Shown: positions 36,323 through 44,529 of the stretch, in pieces
How positions within the stretch are numbered: position 1 is the first letter of the stretch
Layout: each line of letters starts with the position of its first letter
Assembly (NCBI RefSeq): GCF_030177895.1
Contig: NZ_CP123448.1
Location: 1,364,001 to 1,428,000, forward strand
Reading direction: 5' to 3'
Origin: Kingella negevensis
GTDB lineage: Bacteria; Pseudomonadota; Gammaproteobacteria; Burkholderiales; Neisseriaceae
DNA: 64,000 bases
The notes under the pieces: generated by a model
What the model saw: the letters and a program-made list of their open reading frames with translations, nothing else
What the model was told of the DNA's origin: nothing
Databases searched by the model: none
Made by a program: the position numbers and the translations under genes

Positions 36323-36339
36323 TCCATCAAAAACAAGCA

Positions 36340-36822
36340 ATGCCAACTTATGCCATTATTGATTCACAAAGTGTCAAAATAGCTTCTAGCGCACATGATA
36401 AAGGTTTTGATGGAGGTAAAAAAATCAAAGGTCGTAAGCGACATATAGCTGTTGATACGTTGGGTAATCTATTGTCTGTTGTGGTTCATGCAGCCAATAT
36501 TCATGACACAAAAGCAGGTATTTTTGTAGCAAAAAAAGCGTTTGAGACCTATCCGAGTTTAAAAGGTTTCTGTGCGGACGCAGGTTATCGGAATACATTT
36601 GAGCGTGAAGTATCAGAGCAATTGGGTTTAACTGTTGAGATTTCAAAGAGAATTCAAGATATTTCTTGGCATATTCTGCCCAAACGTTGGATTGTAGAAC
36701 GAACGTTTGCATGGTTAGGTTGGTCTCGACGTTTAGCAAAAGATTTTGAGCAGACGAATTTATCTGCTGAAAATTTTGTTAAACTAGGGTATATTTCACA
36801 AATATTAAAATTTATCAAATAG
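36340..36822 (+). CDS. IS5-family transposase, second reading frame (catalytic part)
   Basis: 160 residues if begun at ATG 36340; a -1 frameshift from the first gene would add KRLIHQKQA before it. The DDE residues are visible: AIIDSQSVKIASSAHDKGFD, FCADAGYRNTFEREV and WIVERTFAWLGWSRRLAKDF. GGKKIKGRKRHIAVDTLGN is typical. It looks intact, so the fused transposase may be active. Confidence 0.9.
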   Translation: MPTYAIIDSQSVKIASSAHDKGFDGGKKIKGRKRHIAVDTLGNLLSVVVHAANIHDTKAGIFVAKKAFETYPSLKGFCADAGYRNTFEREVSEQLGLTVEISKRIQDISWHILPKRWIVERTFAWLGWSRRLAKDFEQTNLSAENFVKLGYISQILKFIK

Positions 36823-38336
36823 TTGTTTGTGAATACGGGTTCTAAATGTGTTTGACAAAGAATATGGTTTATTGATTAACGGCGAATGGAAACATGGCAG
36901 CGAATTGCTAACCGCGTACAACCCAGCCAACGGTGCAAAACTCGCCAAATTCGTGGACGCGAACGATGCAGACGTAGATGCAGCCGTTGCCGCCGCACAA
37001 AAAGCGTTCAAAACGTAGCGCAAAACCACCGTTACCGAACGCACCGCGATTCTGAACAAAGTCGCAGACGTGATTGACGAAAACGCCGAATTATTCGCGC
37101 TGCAAGAAACATTGGACAACGGCAAACCGATTCGCGAAACACGCGCGGCGGACGTGCCATTAGCTTCCGACCATTTCCGCTATTTCGCTGGCGTGATTCG
37201 CGGCGAAGAAGGCACTTGCAACCAGTTGGACGAAGAAGATTTATCGCTGGTGTTGCGTGAACCAATTGGCGTGGTAGGGCAAATTATTCCGTGGAATTTC
37301 CCATTTTTAATGGCGGCTTGGAAAATCGCCCCTGCTTTGGCGGCTGGCTGCACGATTGTGATTCACCCGTCTAGCAGCACATCTTTGAGTTTGCTGTCAT
37401 TCGCACAGAAAATTAATCACTTGTTGCCAAAAGGCGTGTTAAACGTGATTACAGGCAAAGGCAGCAAATCAGGCGAATATATGCTGCACCACAAAGGTTT
37501 TAACAAACTCGCGTTTACTGGCTCAACTGAAATTGGTCGCAAAATCGGCATTACGGCGGCGGAAATGTTGATTCCATCCACATTGGAATTAGGCGGCAAA
37601 TCAGCCAATATTTTCTTGGACGATATGCCATTTGATAAAGCATTGGAAGGCGCACAAAAAGGGATTTTGTTCAATCAAGGTCAGGTGTGCTGTGCAGGTT
37701 CACGCATTTTTGTGCAAGAAGGCATTTACGATAAATTTGTGAATGCGCTGGCGGCGGAATTCCAAAAAGTGAAAGTCGGTTTACCTTGGGAAGACGACAC
37801 CCAAATGGGTTCTCAAGTAAATGGCGGACGACTGCAAACGATTTTAAAATAGGTGAAAATTAGCGAGCAAGAAGGCTGTCGCATCATCAGAGGCGGCAAA
37901 AAAGTGGAAAGCGGCGAATTGGCAAACGGCGAATTTTTAGAGCCGACCTTGCTGGAAGTGGACAGCAACAACGCGCGTGTTTCACAAGAAGAAATCTTCG
38001 GACCTGTTGCAACCGTGATTAAATTCAAAACCGAAGAAGAGGTGATTCGCATGGCAAACGAAAGTAAATACGGTTTAGGCGGCGGCGTGTGGACGCACGA
38101 TATTAACCGTGCCTTGCGCGTGGCGCGTGCGATTGAAACAGGTTACGTGTGGGTAAACTGCTATAACCGTTTGCCTGCTGGCGCACCGTTTGGCGGCTAC
38201 AAAACTTCGGGGATTGGTCTCGAAATGCACAAAATGATGTTGGCGGCTTACACGCAAGTGAAAAATATTTATACCAGTACACGTGAAGAACGTGAAGGTA
38301 TGTATTAAACTTGCTGCAAAACTAGAAAAGATTGTC

Positions 38337-38410
38337 GTAGGCCAAGCTGGTAGCCCGACAAATCCATGTATATCGTGAAAGGTATCGGGCAAGAAGTCTG
38401 CCCGACCTAC
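38337..38410. repeat. GTAGG palindromic element, copy 6
   Basis: GTAGGCCAAGCTGGTAGCCC at the left and GTCTGCCCGACCTAC at the right; an inner pair GCCCGAC / GTCGGGC-like lies between. It follows the aldehyde dehydrogenase pseudogene. Confidence 0.55.
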
Positions 38411-38467
38411 ACCGATTTCGCAGGAAGTCTATTAAATAAACCGCCCGCATTACCGTATTTAACTAAA

Positions 38468-39283
38468 TTATTCAGATGGTTTTATCCATTTATTCATTAT
38501 TACCGCTAATTCACCTGATTTCCTTAATTCCATCAAGCCGTTATTAACTTTTGAGAGTAACTCTAATGAATCTGGTTGTGCTACAAATACTATATTATGC
38601 TTTTCAGGCATATCATTAATATCCTGAATAGAAAAAGGGAACTTTTCCAAAATATCATTACGAGCATAATAATTTAAAATAGTGCAGTCCCCTACAACAG
38701 AATCTGCTTCATTTTTCATAAGTGCAGACAACGCTAAATAATTAGAAGGGAACTCAATAATATTGCTATTTTGCACAACATTTTTTACTTTTTTAACGGC
38801 TTCCAAATCAGAAACTAAAACTGCTATGCGTTTCTCTTTCCACTTATCCGAACTTTTATAACGCAACTCCATAACACATTTTTTAGTTTCAGAATAAGGC
38901 AAACTAACTAAAGCATCTTTTTGCTTTTCTTTTACTTCAGTCTCATCAATCCCAGATGCCAATAATGAAACACCCTCTTTTTTCATATTACCTAAAATAT
39001 CGTTATGTGGATCTAAAATATCGTTATGTGGATAGGGTTTATATTGAAATGAAATATTTTCTTTTTCAGCAATTTTATTCAAAATATCAACATCTAATCC
39101 TATTATTCTCCCATCCTTATCCGATAACGAATAAGGAGGATATTGCGGATCAATAGCAACAACATAAATAGGTTTTGTAGCAACTGACTGTGATACTGGT
39201 ATTATTTCCTCTTGAATTGACTCTTCCTGTGAACAAGCCACTAAAAATGAAATAATTACTGAAATAGTTAACAATTTCTTCAT
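38468..39283 (-). CDS. Amino acid-type ABC transporter substrate-binding lipoprotein
   Basis: A 271-residue lipoprotein of solute-binding family 3. ATG 39283, with GGAG eight bases before it, is preferred over the GTG six bases upstream. MKKLLTISVIISFLVACSQE is a lipoprotein signal with lipobox LVAC. YVVAIDPQYPPYSLSDKDGR is the ligand-binding start and SVVGDCTILNYYARNDILEK is characteristic. The segment PHNDILDPHNDIL comes from a perfect 21-base tandem duplication (38992-39033). No ATPase or permease gene is adjacent. The region is more AT-rich than its neighbours, which suggests transfer. Confidence 0.8.
   Translation of the reverse strand: MKKLLTISVIISFLVACSQEESIQEEIIPVSQSVATKPIYVVAIDPQYPPYSLSDKDGRIIGLDVDILNKIAEKENISFQYKPYPHNDILDPHNDILGNMKKEGVSLLASGIDETEVKEKQKDALVSLPYSETKKCVMELRYKSSDKWKEKRIAVLVSDLEAVKKVKNVVQNSNIIEFPSNYLALSALMKNEADSVVGDCTILNYYARNDILEKFPFSIQDINDMPEKHNIVFVAQPDSLELLSKVNNGLMELRKSGELAVIMNKWIKPSE
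38992..39033 (-). repeat. 21-base perfect tandem duplication inside the lipoprotein gene
   Basis: The unit CTAAAATATCGTTATGTGGA plus T occurs twice in a row and adds seven residues (DPHNDIL) without shifting the frame. Confidence 0.9.
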
Positions 39284-39312
39284 TACCACTTCTCCCTCTT
39301 TATTATTCTTTA

Positions 39313-39978
39313 TTAAGAAATGCGACTAAACTCACCATAAAAAGAAATAGGTACTTGCTGTATTATTGTACTTACACCTATTCCTTCCATTAATTTTTCC
39401 ATCTCTTCCAACATATTGATTTTACCAATATCAACAATAACAGGAGTCCGTGTATTCACAATCATCCTATTATTATCTACTCGACTGATTAACAGAGCAG
39501 CCTGGATAGGGATATCTACACCATGCAAGTTAAGCGAAAGATTTTGATCCAATAACAACGTCTCACCCAATTTTAATTGATTAATTTGCGCTGAATCCAA
39601 CTGACCCGTAACGGTCGCTATGGGGAATTTAGATGTTTCAAAGAACCAATCTTTCATACGTTGATTTCTAATATCAATATCTGTACTAATACTTTTCAAA
39701 TCAATAGTTAAAACAAATTTACCATCAACTCCCAAAACTGCTGATGATGTATCAAAATGCGCGAGCTCTGTAATGCTTTTAAATTCTGGAGTTACTTTAC
39801 CCATTAAAAATGTAATTTTTGTGTTATGACTTTCCCATTTTGCTGCATCAGTTAAGATTGCAACCGATGGAGACGAAGATTGTGTAGAATTTGCAACTGA
39901 CGATTCACTATTTGAACATGCAGATAATGCAAACACACTACTAAGAAAAATAGCTATTGAAGCTGAAATGAGTTTCAT
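39313..39978 (-). CDS. YceI-family-like lipoprotein
   Basis: A 221-residue lipoprotein. MKLISASIAIFLSSVFALSA then Cys gives a lipobox LSAC; ATG 39978 is preceded by GAGGA, whereas the frame further upstream lacks a signal. The body resembles the YceI lipocalin-like fold: WESHNTKITFLMGKVTPEFK, KSISTDIDIRNQRMKDWFFE with SKFPIATVTG, and LNLHGVDIPIQAALLISRVD. YceI proteins bind polyisoprenoids or similar lipids; the ligand here is unknown. It is 30 bases upstream of the solute-binding gene and probably cotranscribed. AT-rich like its neighbour. Confidence 0.75.
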   Translation of the reverse strand: MKLISASIAIFLSSVFALSACSNSESSVANSTQSSSPSVAILTDAAKWESHNTKITFLMGKVTPEFKSITELAHFDTSSAVLGVDGKFVLTIDLKSISTDIDIRNQRMKDWFFETSKFPIATVTGQLDSAQINQLKLGETLLLDQNLSLNLHGVDIPIQAALLISRVDNNRMIVNTRTPVIVDIGKINMLEEMEKLMEGIGVSTIIQQVPISFYGEFSRIS

Positions 39979-40119
39979 AATTCCTCTTCCATTTTTATCC
40001 GAATAAATATATTTAATTATATTATTGATTACCAACTCTAAAAAAGCAAAAAGTTTTATATTTACTTTTATTAACATAAAATAACAAAATTATTAAATGC
40101 TTAGCAATAACATTAATTG

Positions 40120-40267
40120 ACATCCTTCCCTCCCTAAAGGGAGGGAATTCCTACTGCGGCTAGCAATGTTTTGCTGACTCGCTTCGGTGGGTTCGTGCTG
40201 CTGGCAACCTGACTGCATTGTTCACTTCACACGCGCTACGGACACGTCCTGCCCTGATTTTTGTTTT
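40120..40267 (-). ncRNA. Putative omega-RNA / right end of the IS605-type element
   Basis: The 150 bases after the tnpB stop read, on the minus strand, as a structured right end finishing in GAATTCCCTCCCTTTAGGGA then GGGAAGGATGTC. In this family, the region overlapping the tnpB 3' end yields the guide RNA, and the flank just past the end gives the guide. That flank would begin AATTAATGTTATTGCTAAGC. This is an inference from family knowledge; no transcript evidence. Confidence 0.45.
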
Positions 40268-41044
40268 TCAGGCAGCCTGAATGGCTTGCCCACGTTTTAA
40301 TATATTGATTGCACCGACTACATCGGCATTGTTTTGATAGCCACACTCTACGCATTCAAAATTCGCCTGCGTTTGGCGGTTATTTTTCGCGGTATATCCG
40401 CAACTAGGACAACAACGGCTGGTATTTTGTGGCAGAACAGCAAACAAAAAACCGCCATTCCAAGCCAATTTATACGCTAACTGTCGTCTAAATTCCGCCC
40501 AAGATTGGTCTAAAATCGCACGATTTAAGCCTGATTTTTGTTTGATGTTTTTACCGTGCTGTTCAACATCGCCTTTTGCTGACTTAGACATATTCGCCAC
40601 TTGCAAATCTTCAACGTACACAATCGCGTGGTTTTGGCTGATTTGGCTGCTGATTTGATGCAAGTAGTTTTTACGAATATTGGCTATTTTGTGGTGCAAT
40701 TTGGCAATTTTGGCTTTTAGCTTTTGCCAATTTTTAGAAAATTTGGTCTTGTTTTTGAAACGTTTTTGTAGTTTAGCTAATTTGCCTTTTAGGTTCTTAA
40801 ATGCGTTAATCGGCTCAAAATATTCGCCGTTGGACAAAGTAGCAAAACGAACGATGCCCATATCAATACCGATTTCTCCGCCGTTGGGTTTTGGCGTTTC
40901 CGTCTCAAATTCTGTTTGAATAGAAACATACCACTTACCGCATTTTTGGCTGACGGTTACATTTTTCAGGCTGCCTGAAATAGCTCGGCTATTGCGATAA
41001 CGCACCCAACCCATTTTTGGTAAATAGGTAATGACCATATTCAT
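40268..41044 (-). pseudogene. tnpB: TnpB-type RNA-guided nuclease, N-terminally truncated
   Basis: 258 residues, against roughly 370-400 for intact TnpB. It starts in the WED-like part (YLPKMGWVRYRNSRAISGSL) and lacks the preceding REC part. The RuvC catalytic residues remain: Asp in IGIDMGIVRF near residue 80, Glu in VYVEDLQVANM near residue 144 and Asp in NNADVVGAINIL near residue 242. The zinc finger CPSCGYTAKNNRQ ... CVECGYQNN is intact. The first codons (MNMVI) read through the deletion junction. Probably inactive because the N-terminal lobe is missing. Confidence 0.88.
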
Positions 41045-41263
41045 TTGCTTGTAAACTATCCACCCAAAGTGTCTATTTCAAAACTCGTGAACAGCTTGAA
41101 AGGTGTATCTAGTCGTATGATTAGGCAAAAAAATTATCCCAGTATTCGTGAGAAACTTTGGGGTGGTCCGTTGTGGTCGCCGTCTTATTTTGCAGGTAGT
41201 TGTGGCGGTGCACCTATTTCCATTATTCGGCAATATATTGAGCAGCAAAATACGCCTGACTGA
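41024..41263 (+). pseudogene. tnpA: IS200/IS605 Y1 transposase TnpA, N-terminally truncated
   Basis: The remaining frame reads IGNDHIHLLVNYPPKVSISK and continues to a TGA at 41261-41263. It keeps the HUH motif (HIH, codons 41036-41044) and the catalytic Tyr in IIRQYIEQQN near the end, but the first 60 or so residues before the HUH motif are gone. The frame overlaps the start of the truncated tnpB on the other strand. Confidence 0.85.
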
Positions 41264-41424
41264 AATTCAACGTTTTTAGGACTGCTTCGCAGTCCGTGCC
41301 TGATATCTCCGCCGTGAACGGCGCATTCGGATAAAATTCCCCTGATGAGTGAAAAAGCGAGAGATTACAGCATATTTCAAATAAAACAAAACTTTATCTA
41401 TTTTTCAGGCTGCATTTAAAAAAC

Positions 41425-41531
41425 GGAACGTCGGCAGCTCGCCGACAATTCTGTGCCTCAATGCAAACTGATTTTCTTAAAAAATGAAATCGTGATGAAC
41501 TGCGATTATATCGGCGAGCTGCCGATGCCCC
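41425..41531. repeat. GGAACGTCGGC inverted-repeat element, copy 3
   Basis: GGAACGTCGGCAGCTCGCCG at the left; the right end CGGCGAGCTGCCGATGCCCC is its near complement. A 60-base AT-rich core separates them. It sits in the leader of gyrA. The stretch 41264-41617 otherwise holds the transposon end and uptake sequences. Confidence 0.7.
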
Positions 41532-41617
41532 ATTTTGTTTCCTATACTTTCAGGCAGCCTGAAAACCTTGTTTTTGTGATAAAATCACGCGTTTTTTAAT
41601 ATTTTGGAATACACAGA

Positions 41618-44353
41618 ATGAGCAGCGCAAACGACCAACAATTTGCCAAAGAAACCATAGTAGTTAGCCTAGAAGACGAAATGAAAAAGTCCTATTTGGA
41701 CTACGCCATGTCGGTGATTGTGGGACGTGCGTTGCCCGATGTGCGCGACGGCTTGAAACCCGTCCACCGCCGCGTGTTGTACGCCATGCACGAATTGAAA
41801 AATAACTGGAACGGCGCGTACAAAAAATCCGCTCGCGTGGTCGGCGATGTCATCGGTAAATACCACCCACACGGCGACAGCGCGGTTTACCAAACCATCG
41901 TGCGCATGGCACAACCATTTTCCATGCGCTACACGCTGGTGGACGGTCAAGGTAACTTCGGTTCGGTAGATGGCGACGCGGCGGCGGCAATGCGTTACAC
42001 CGAAATCCGCATGGAAAAAATCGCCCACGAAATGCTCGCCGACATTGAAGAAGACACGGTTAATTTTGGCGACAACTACGACGGCAGCGAACGCGAACCG
42101 CTTGTTTTGCCAACTCGTTTTCCTGCGCTGCTCGTGAACGGCTCGGAAGGGATTGCGGTCGGCATGGCAACCAGCATTCCGCCACACAATTTGCGCGACA
42201 CGCTTGCAGGCTGCCTGAAATTATTGCGCGAACCTGAAACCGACATCAACGAATTGATTGACATCATCAAAGCCCCCGATTTCCCAACTGGCGCAACGAT
42301 TTACGGCTTGACAGGCATTCGCGCTGGCTACCACACAGGGCGCGGTCGTGTCGTAATCCGTTCCAAAACGCACATTGAACCGATTGGCAAAAATGGCGAA
42401 CGTGAAGCGATTATTGTTGATGAAATTCCGTATCAAGTGAATAAATCCAAACTCGTTGAAAAAATTGGCGATTTGGTGCGCGACAAGGCAATTGAAGGCA
42501 TTGCGGAATTGCGCGATGAGTCGGACAAAGACGGCACGCGCATTGTGATTGAATTGAAACGCAATGAAAATGCAGAAGTCATTTTAAATCAATTATATAA
42601 ACTCACACAGTTGCAAGATACGTTTGGCATCAATATGGTGGCGTTGGTGGACGGTCAGCCGCGTTTGTTGAATTTGAAACAGATTTTGAGCGAATTTTTA
42701 CGCCATCGCCGTGAAGTGGTTACGCGCAGAACGCTGTTTCGCTTGAAAAAAGCGCGTGCAGAAGGACACATCGCAGAAGGTAAAGCGGTTGCCCTGTCCA
42801 ATATTGATGAGATGATTGCGCTGATTAAGCAGTCGGCGGACGTGGAAACGGCGCGTGAAGCGTTGCTCGGTCGCGCTTGGCAATCGGCTTTAGTGAGCGA
42901 AATGTTGTCGCGCTCGGATTTGGATTTACGCATGGCGCGTCCTGAATGGCTGCCTGAAAATCGCGGTTTGCAAGCAGACGGTTATTGGTTGAGCGATGAG
43001 CAAGCGCGTGCGATTTTGCGTATGAGTTTGCGAAATTTGACTGGTTTAGACCAAGACGAAATTGTCAAAGAATATAAGGATTTAATGGCGGTTATCGTGG
43101 ATTTATTGGATATTTTGGCGAAACCTGAACGTGTGCGCCAAATTATTGACGATGAATTGGTGGCGATGCAAACGCAGTTTGGCGATGAGCGCAAGAGTGA
43201 AATCAACGCGGTGGGCGGTGGCGATATTGCCGATGAAGATTTGATTCCGCCGCGTGAAATGGTGGTTACGCTGACGCACGGCGGCTACATCAAAACGCAG
43301 CCGACCAGCGATTATCAAGCGCAAAAACGCGGCGGTCGCGGCAAACAAGCGGCAGCTACAAAAGATGAAGATTTTATTGAAACATTGTTTGTGGCGAACA
43401 CGCACGATTATTTGATGTGTTTCACGAATTTGGGCAAATGCCATTGGATTAAGGTTTACAGGCTGCCTGAAGGTGGGCGCAATTCACGCGGTCGTCCGAT
43501 TAACAATGTGATTCAGTTGGAAGAAAACGAAAAAGTGAGTGCGATTTTGCCTGTTCGTGATTTCCCTGAAGATGAATATGTGTTCTTTGCGACTGCGTTG
43601 GGCGTAGTGAAAAAAGTTCAGCTTTCTGCGTTCAAAAATGTGAGCGTGAAAGGCATTAAGGCGATTGCGTTGAAAGACGGCGACAGCTTGGTGGGCGTGG
43701 CAAAAACGTCGGGTTCGTCTGATATTATGTTGTTTAGCAATTTGGGTAAGGCGATTCGTTTCAATGAATTTTACAATCCAACGAGCAACGATGATGATGA
43801 AAGCGAAGACGTTTCAGGCAGCCTGAATGATGAAAATTCAGCTGATGATGATAATTCTAGCGAATTTAATTTGCTGACGAATAAAGGTATTCGCCCAAGT
43901 GGTCGTGGTTCGGGCGGTTTGCGCGGTATGAAGCTGCCTGAAAATGGTCGCATTGTGAGTTTGTTGGTGGCGGAATTGGGTAGCGATTTGCAAGTTTTGA
44001 CCGCTACGCAAAACGGCTACGGCAAACGCACGCCGATTGAAGATTACTCGCGCAAAGGCAAAGGCGGTCAAGGGATTATTGCGATTGATACTGGCGAACG
44101 TAACGGTGAATTGGTGGGCGCAGCGTTGGTGTCGCCTAGCGATGATTTGATGTTAATCACATCGGGCGGCGTGTTAATCCGCACCAAAGTGGAGCAGATT
44201 CGTGAAACAGGACGTGCGGCGGCTGGCGTGAAACTCATCAATTTGGACGAAGGCACGACTTTGGTTAGCATTGAGCCTGTGGCGGAGTCTGATGATGAGA
44301 TTGATGACGCAACAACGGAAACCACGCAGCCTGAAAGTGATGTAACTGAGTAA
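41618..44353 (+). CDS. gyrA: DNA gyrase subunit A
   Basis: A 911-residue type II topoisomerase subunit that cuts and rejoins DNA during negative supercoiling. The catalytic Tyr lies in the region after [13 protein letters not shown] ([10 protein letters not shown] near residue 122). The quinolone-determining region reads [18 protein letters not shown]: Ser88 is the usual residue, but position 92 is Gln where E. coli and Neisseria have Asp. The C-terminal wrapping domain has the GyrA box QKRGGRGKQ near residue 567, separating it from ParC. An acidic insert near residues 725-760 ([20 protein letters not shown]) includes an uptake sequence. Ends in an acidic tail. Confidence 0.98.
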   Translation: MSSANDQQFAKETIVVSLEDEMKKSYLDYAMSVIVGRALPDVRDGLKPVHRRVLYAMHELKNNWNGAYKKSARVVGDVIGKYHPHGDSAVYQTIVRMAQPFSMRYTLVDGQGNFGSVDGDAAAAMRYTEIRMEKIAHEMLADIEEDTVNFGDNYDGSEREPLVLPTRFPALLVNGSEGIAVGMATSIPPHNLRDTLAGCLKLLREPETDINELIDIIKAPDFPTGATIYGLTGIRAGYHTGRGRVVIRSKTHIEPIGKNGEREAIIVDEIPYQVNKSKLVEKIGDLVRDKAIEGIAELRDESDKDGTRIVIELKRNENAEVILNQLYKLTQLQDTFGINMVALVDGQPRLLNLKQILSEFLRHRREVVTRRTLFRLKKARAEGHIAEGKAVALSNIDEMIALIKQSADVETAREALLGRAWQSALVSEMLSRSDLDLRMARPEWLPENRGLQADGYWLSDEQARAILRMSLRNLTGLDQDEIVKEYKDLMAVIVDLLDILAKPERVRQIIDDELVAMQTQFGDERKSEINAVGGGDIADEDLIPPREMVVTLTHGGYIKTQPTSDYQAQKRGGRGKQAAATKDEDFIETLFVANTHDYLMCFTNLGKCHWIKVYRLPEGGRNSRGRPINNVIQLEENEKVSAILPVRDFPEDEYVFFATALGVVKKVQLSAFKNVSVKGIKAIALKDGDSLVGVAKTSGSSDIMLFSNLGKAIRFNEFYNPTSNDDDESEDVSGSLNDENSADDDNSSEFNLLTNKGIRPSGRGSGGLRGMKLPENGRIVSLLVAELGSDLQVLTATQNGYGKRTPIEDYSRKGKGGQGIIAIDTGERNGELVGAALVSPSDDLMLITSGGVLIRTKVEQIRETGRAAAGVKLINLDEGTTLVSIEPVAESDDEIDDATTETTQPESDVTE

Positions 44354-44365
44354 TTTTGCAGTACA

Positions 44366-44402
44366 AAAAGCAGCCTGAAAACTTTTCAGGCTGCTTTCTT
44401 TT
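44366..44402 (+). terminator. Terminator after gyrA
   Basis: AAAAGCAGCCTGAAAA and TTTTCAGGCTGCTTT pair around C, followed by a T-rich run. Confidence 0.85.
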
Positions 44403-44529
44403 TCAGGCTGCGAAATTTATTTAATTTTGTTACAAAAATTTAATTTAAATCTAGTTTTTCAAGTGCAAAAAGGGATATGATTACGCTTGTAATTCGTAAC
44501 TTGACAACAACTAGAAGAGAGTAAAAAAC

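Larger units (their letters stand above)
36025..36842 (+). mobile_element. IS5-family insertion sequence (818 bp)
   Basis: Ends are GAACCTGTATTCACAAA at the left and the complement of GAACCCGTATTCACAAA at the right. The target duplication TAA is at 36022-36024 and 36843-36845, a short length usual for the family. It carries two overlapping-frame transposase genes and splits the aldehyde dehydrogenase gene after its fifth codon. Confidence 0.92.
36009..38308 (+). pseudogene. Aldehyde dehydrogenase, broken by an IS5-family insertion and two amber codons
   Basis: An NAD(P)-dependent aldehyde dehydrogenase of about 500 residues. Removing 36025-36842 and one TAA duplication restores the start MAKDLNVFDKEYGLLINGEW. 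The frame then has TAG at 37016-37018 in AFKT*RKTTV, where the family has Trp or similar, and TAG at 37850-37852 in QTILK*VKISE. The rest is well conserved: PWNFPFLMAAWKIAPALAAG, FTGSTEIGRK, the catalytic Glu in LELGGKSANIF, Cys in FNQGQVCCAGSRIF, and EIFGPVATV. It is therefore a recent but triple-hit pseudogene. An acetaldehyde-type substrate (AldB/ExaC group) is plausible. Confidence 0.93.
40120..41335. mobile_element. IS605-type element with central deletion
   Basis: Divergent remnants of tnpB (minus strand) and tnpA (plus strand) meet head to head near 41024-41033. Both have lost their N-terminal parts, so the centre of an IS605-type transposon has been deleted. The tnpB-side end carries the hairpin CCCTCCCTAAAGGGAGGG at 40131-40148; the tnpA-side end has hairpins GGACTGCTTCGCAGTCC (41279-41295) and CGCCGTGAACGGCG (41310-41323). 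Such subterminal hairpins are what TnpA recognises. Boundaries are approximate. Confidence 0.8.

Noticed and set aside
37016..37852. Selenocysteine or pyrrolysine recoding at the in-frame TAG codons
   Set aside because: TAG is not used for selenocysteine, the aligned residues are ordinary, and the gene also carries an insertion; plain nonsense mutation is simpler.
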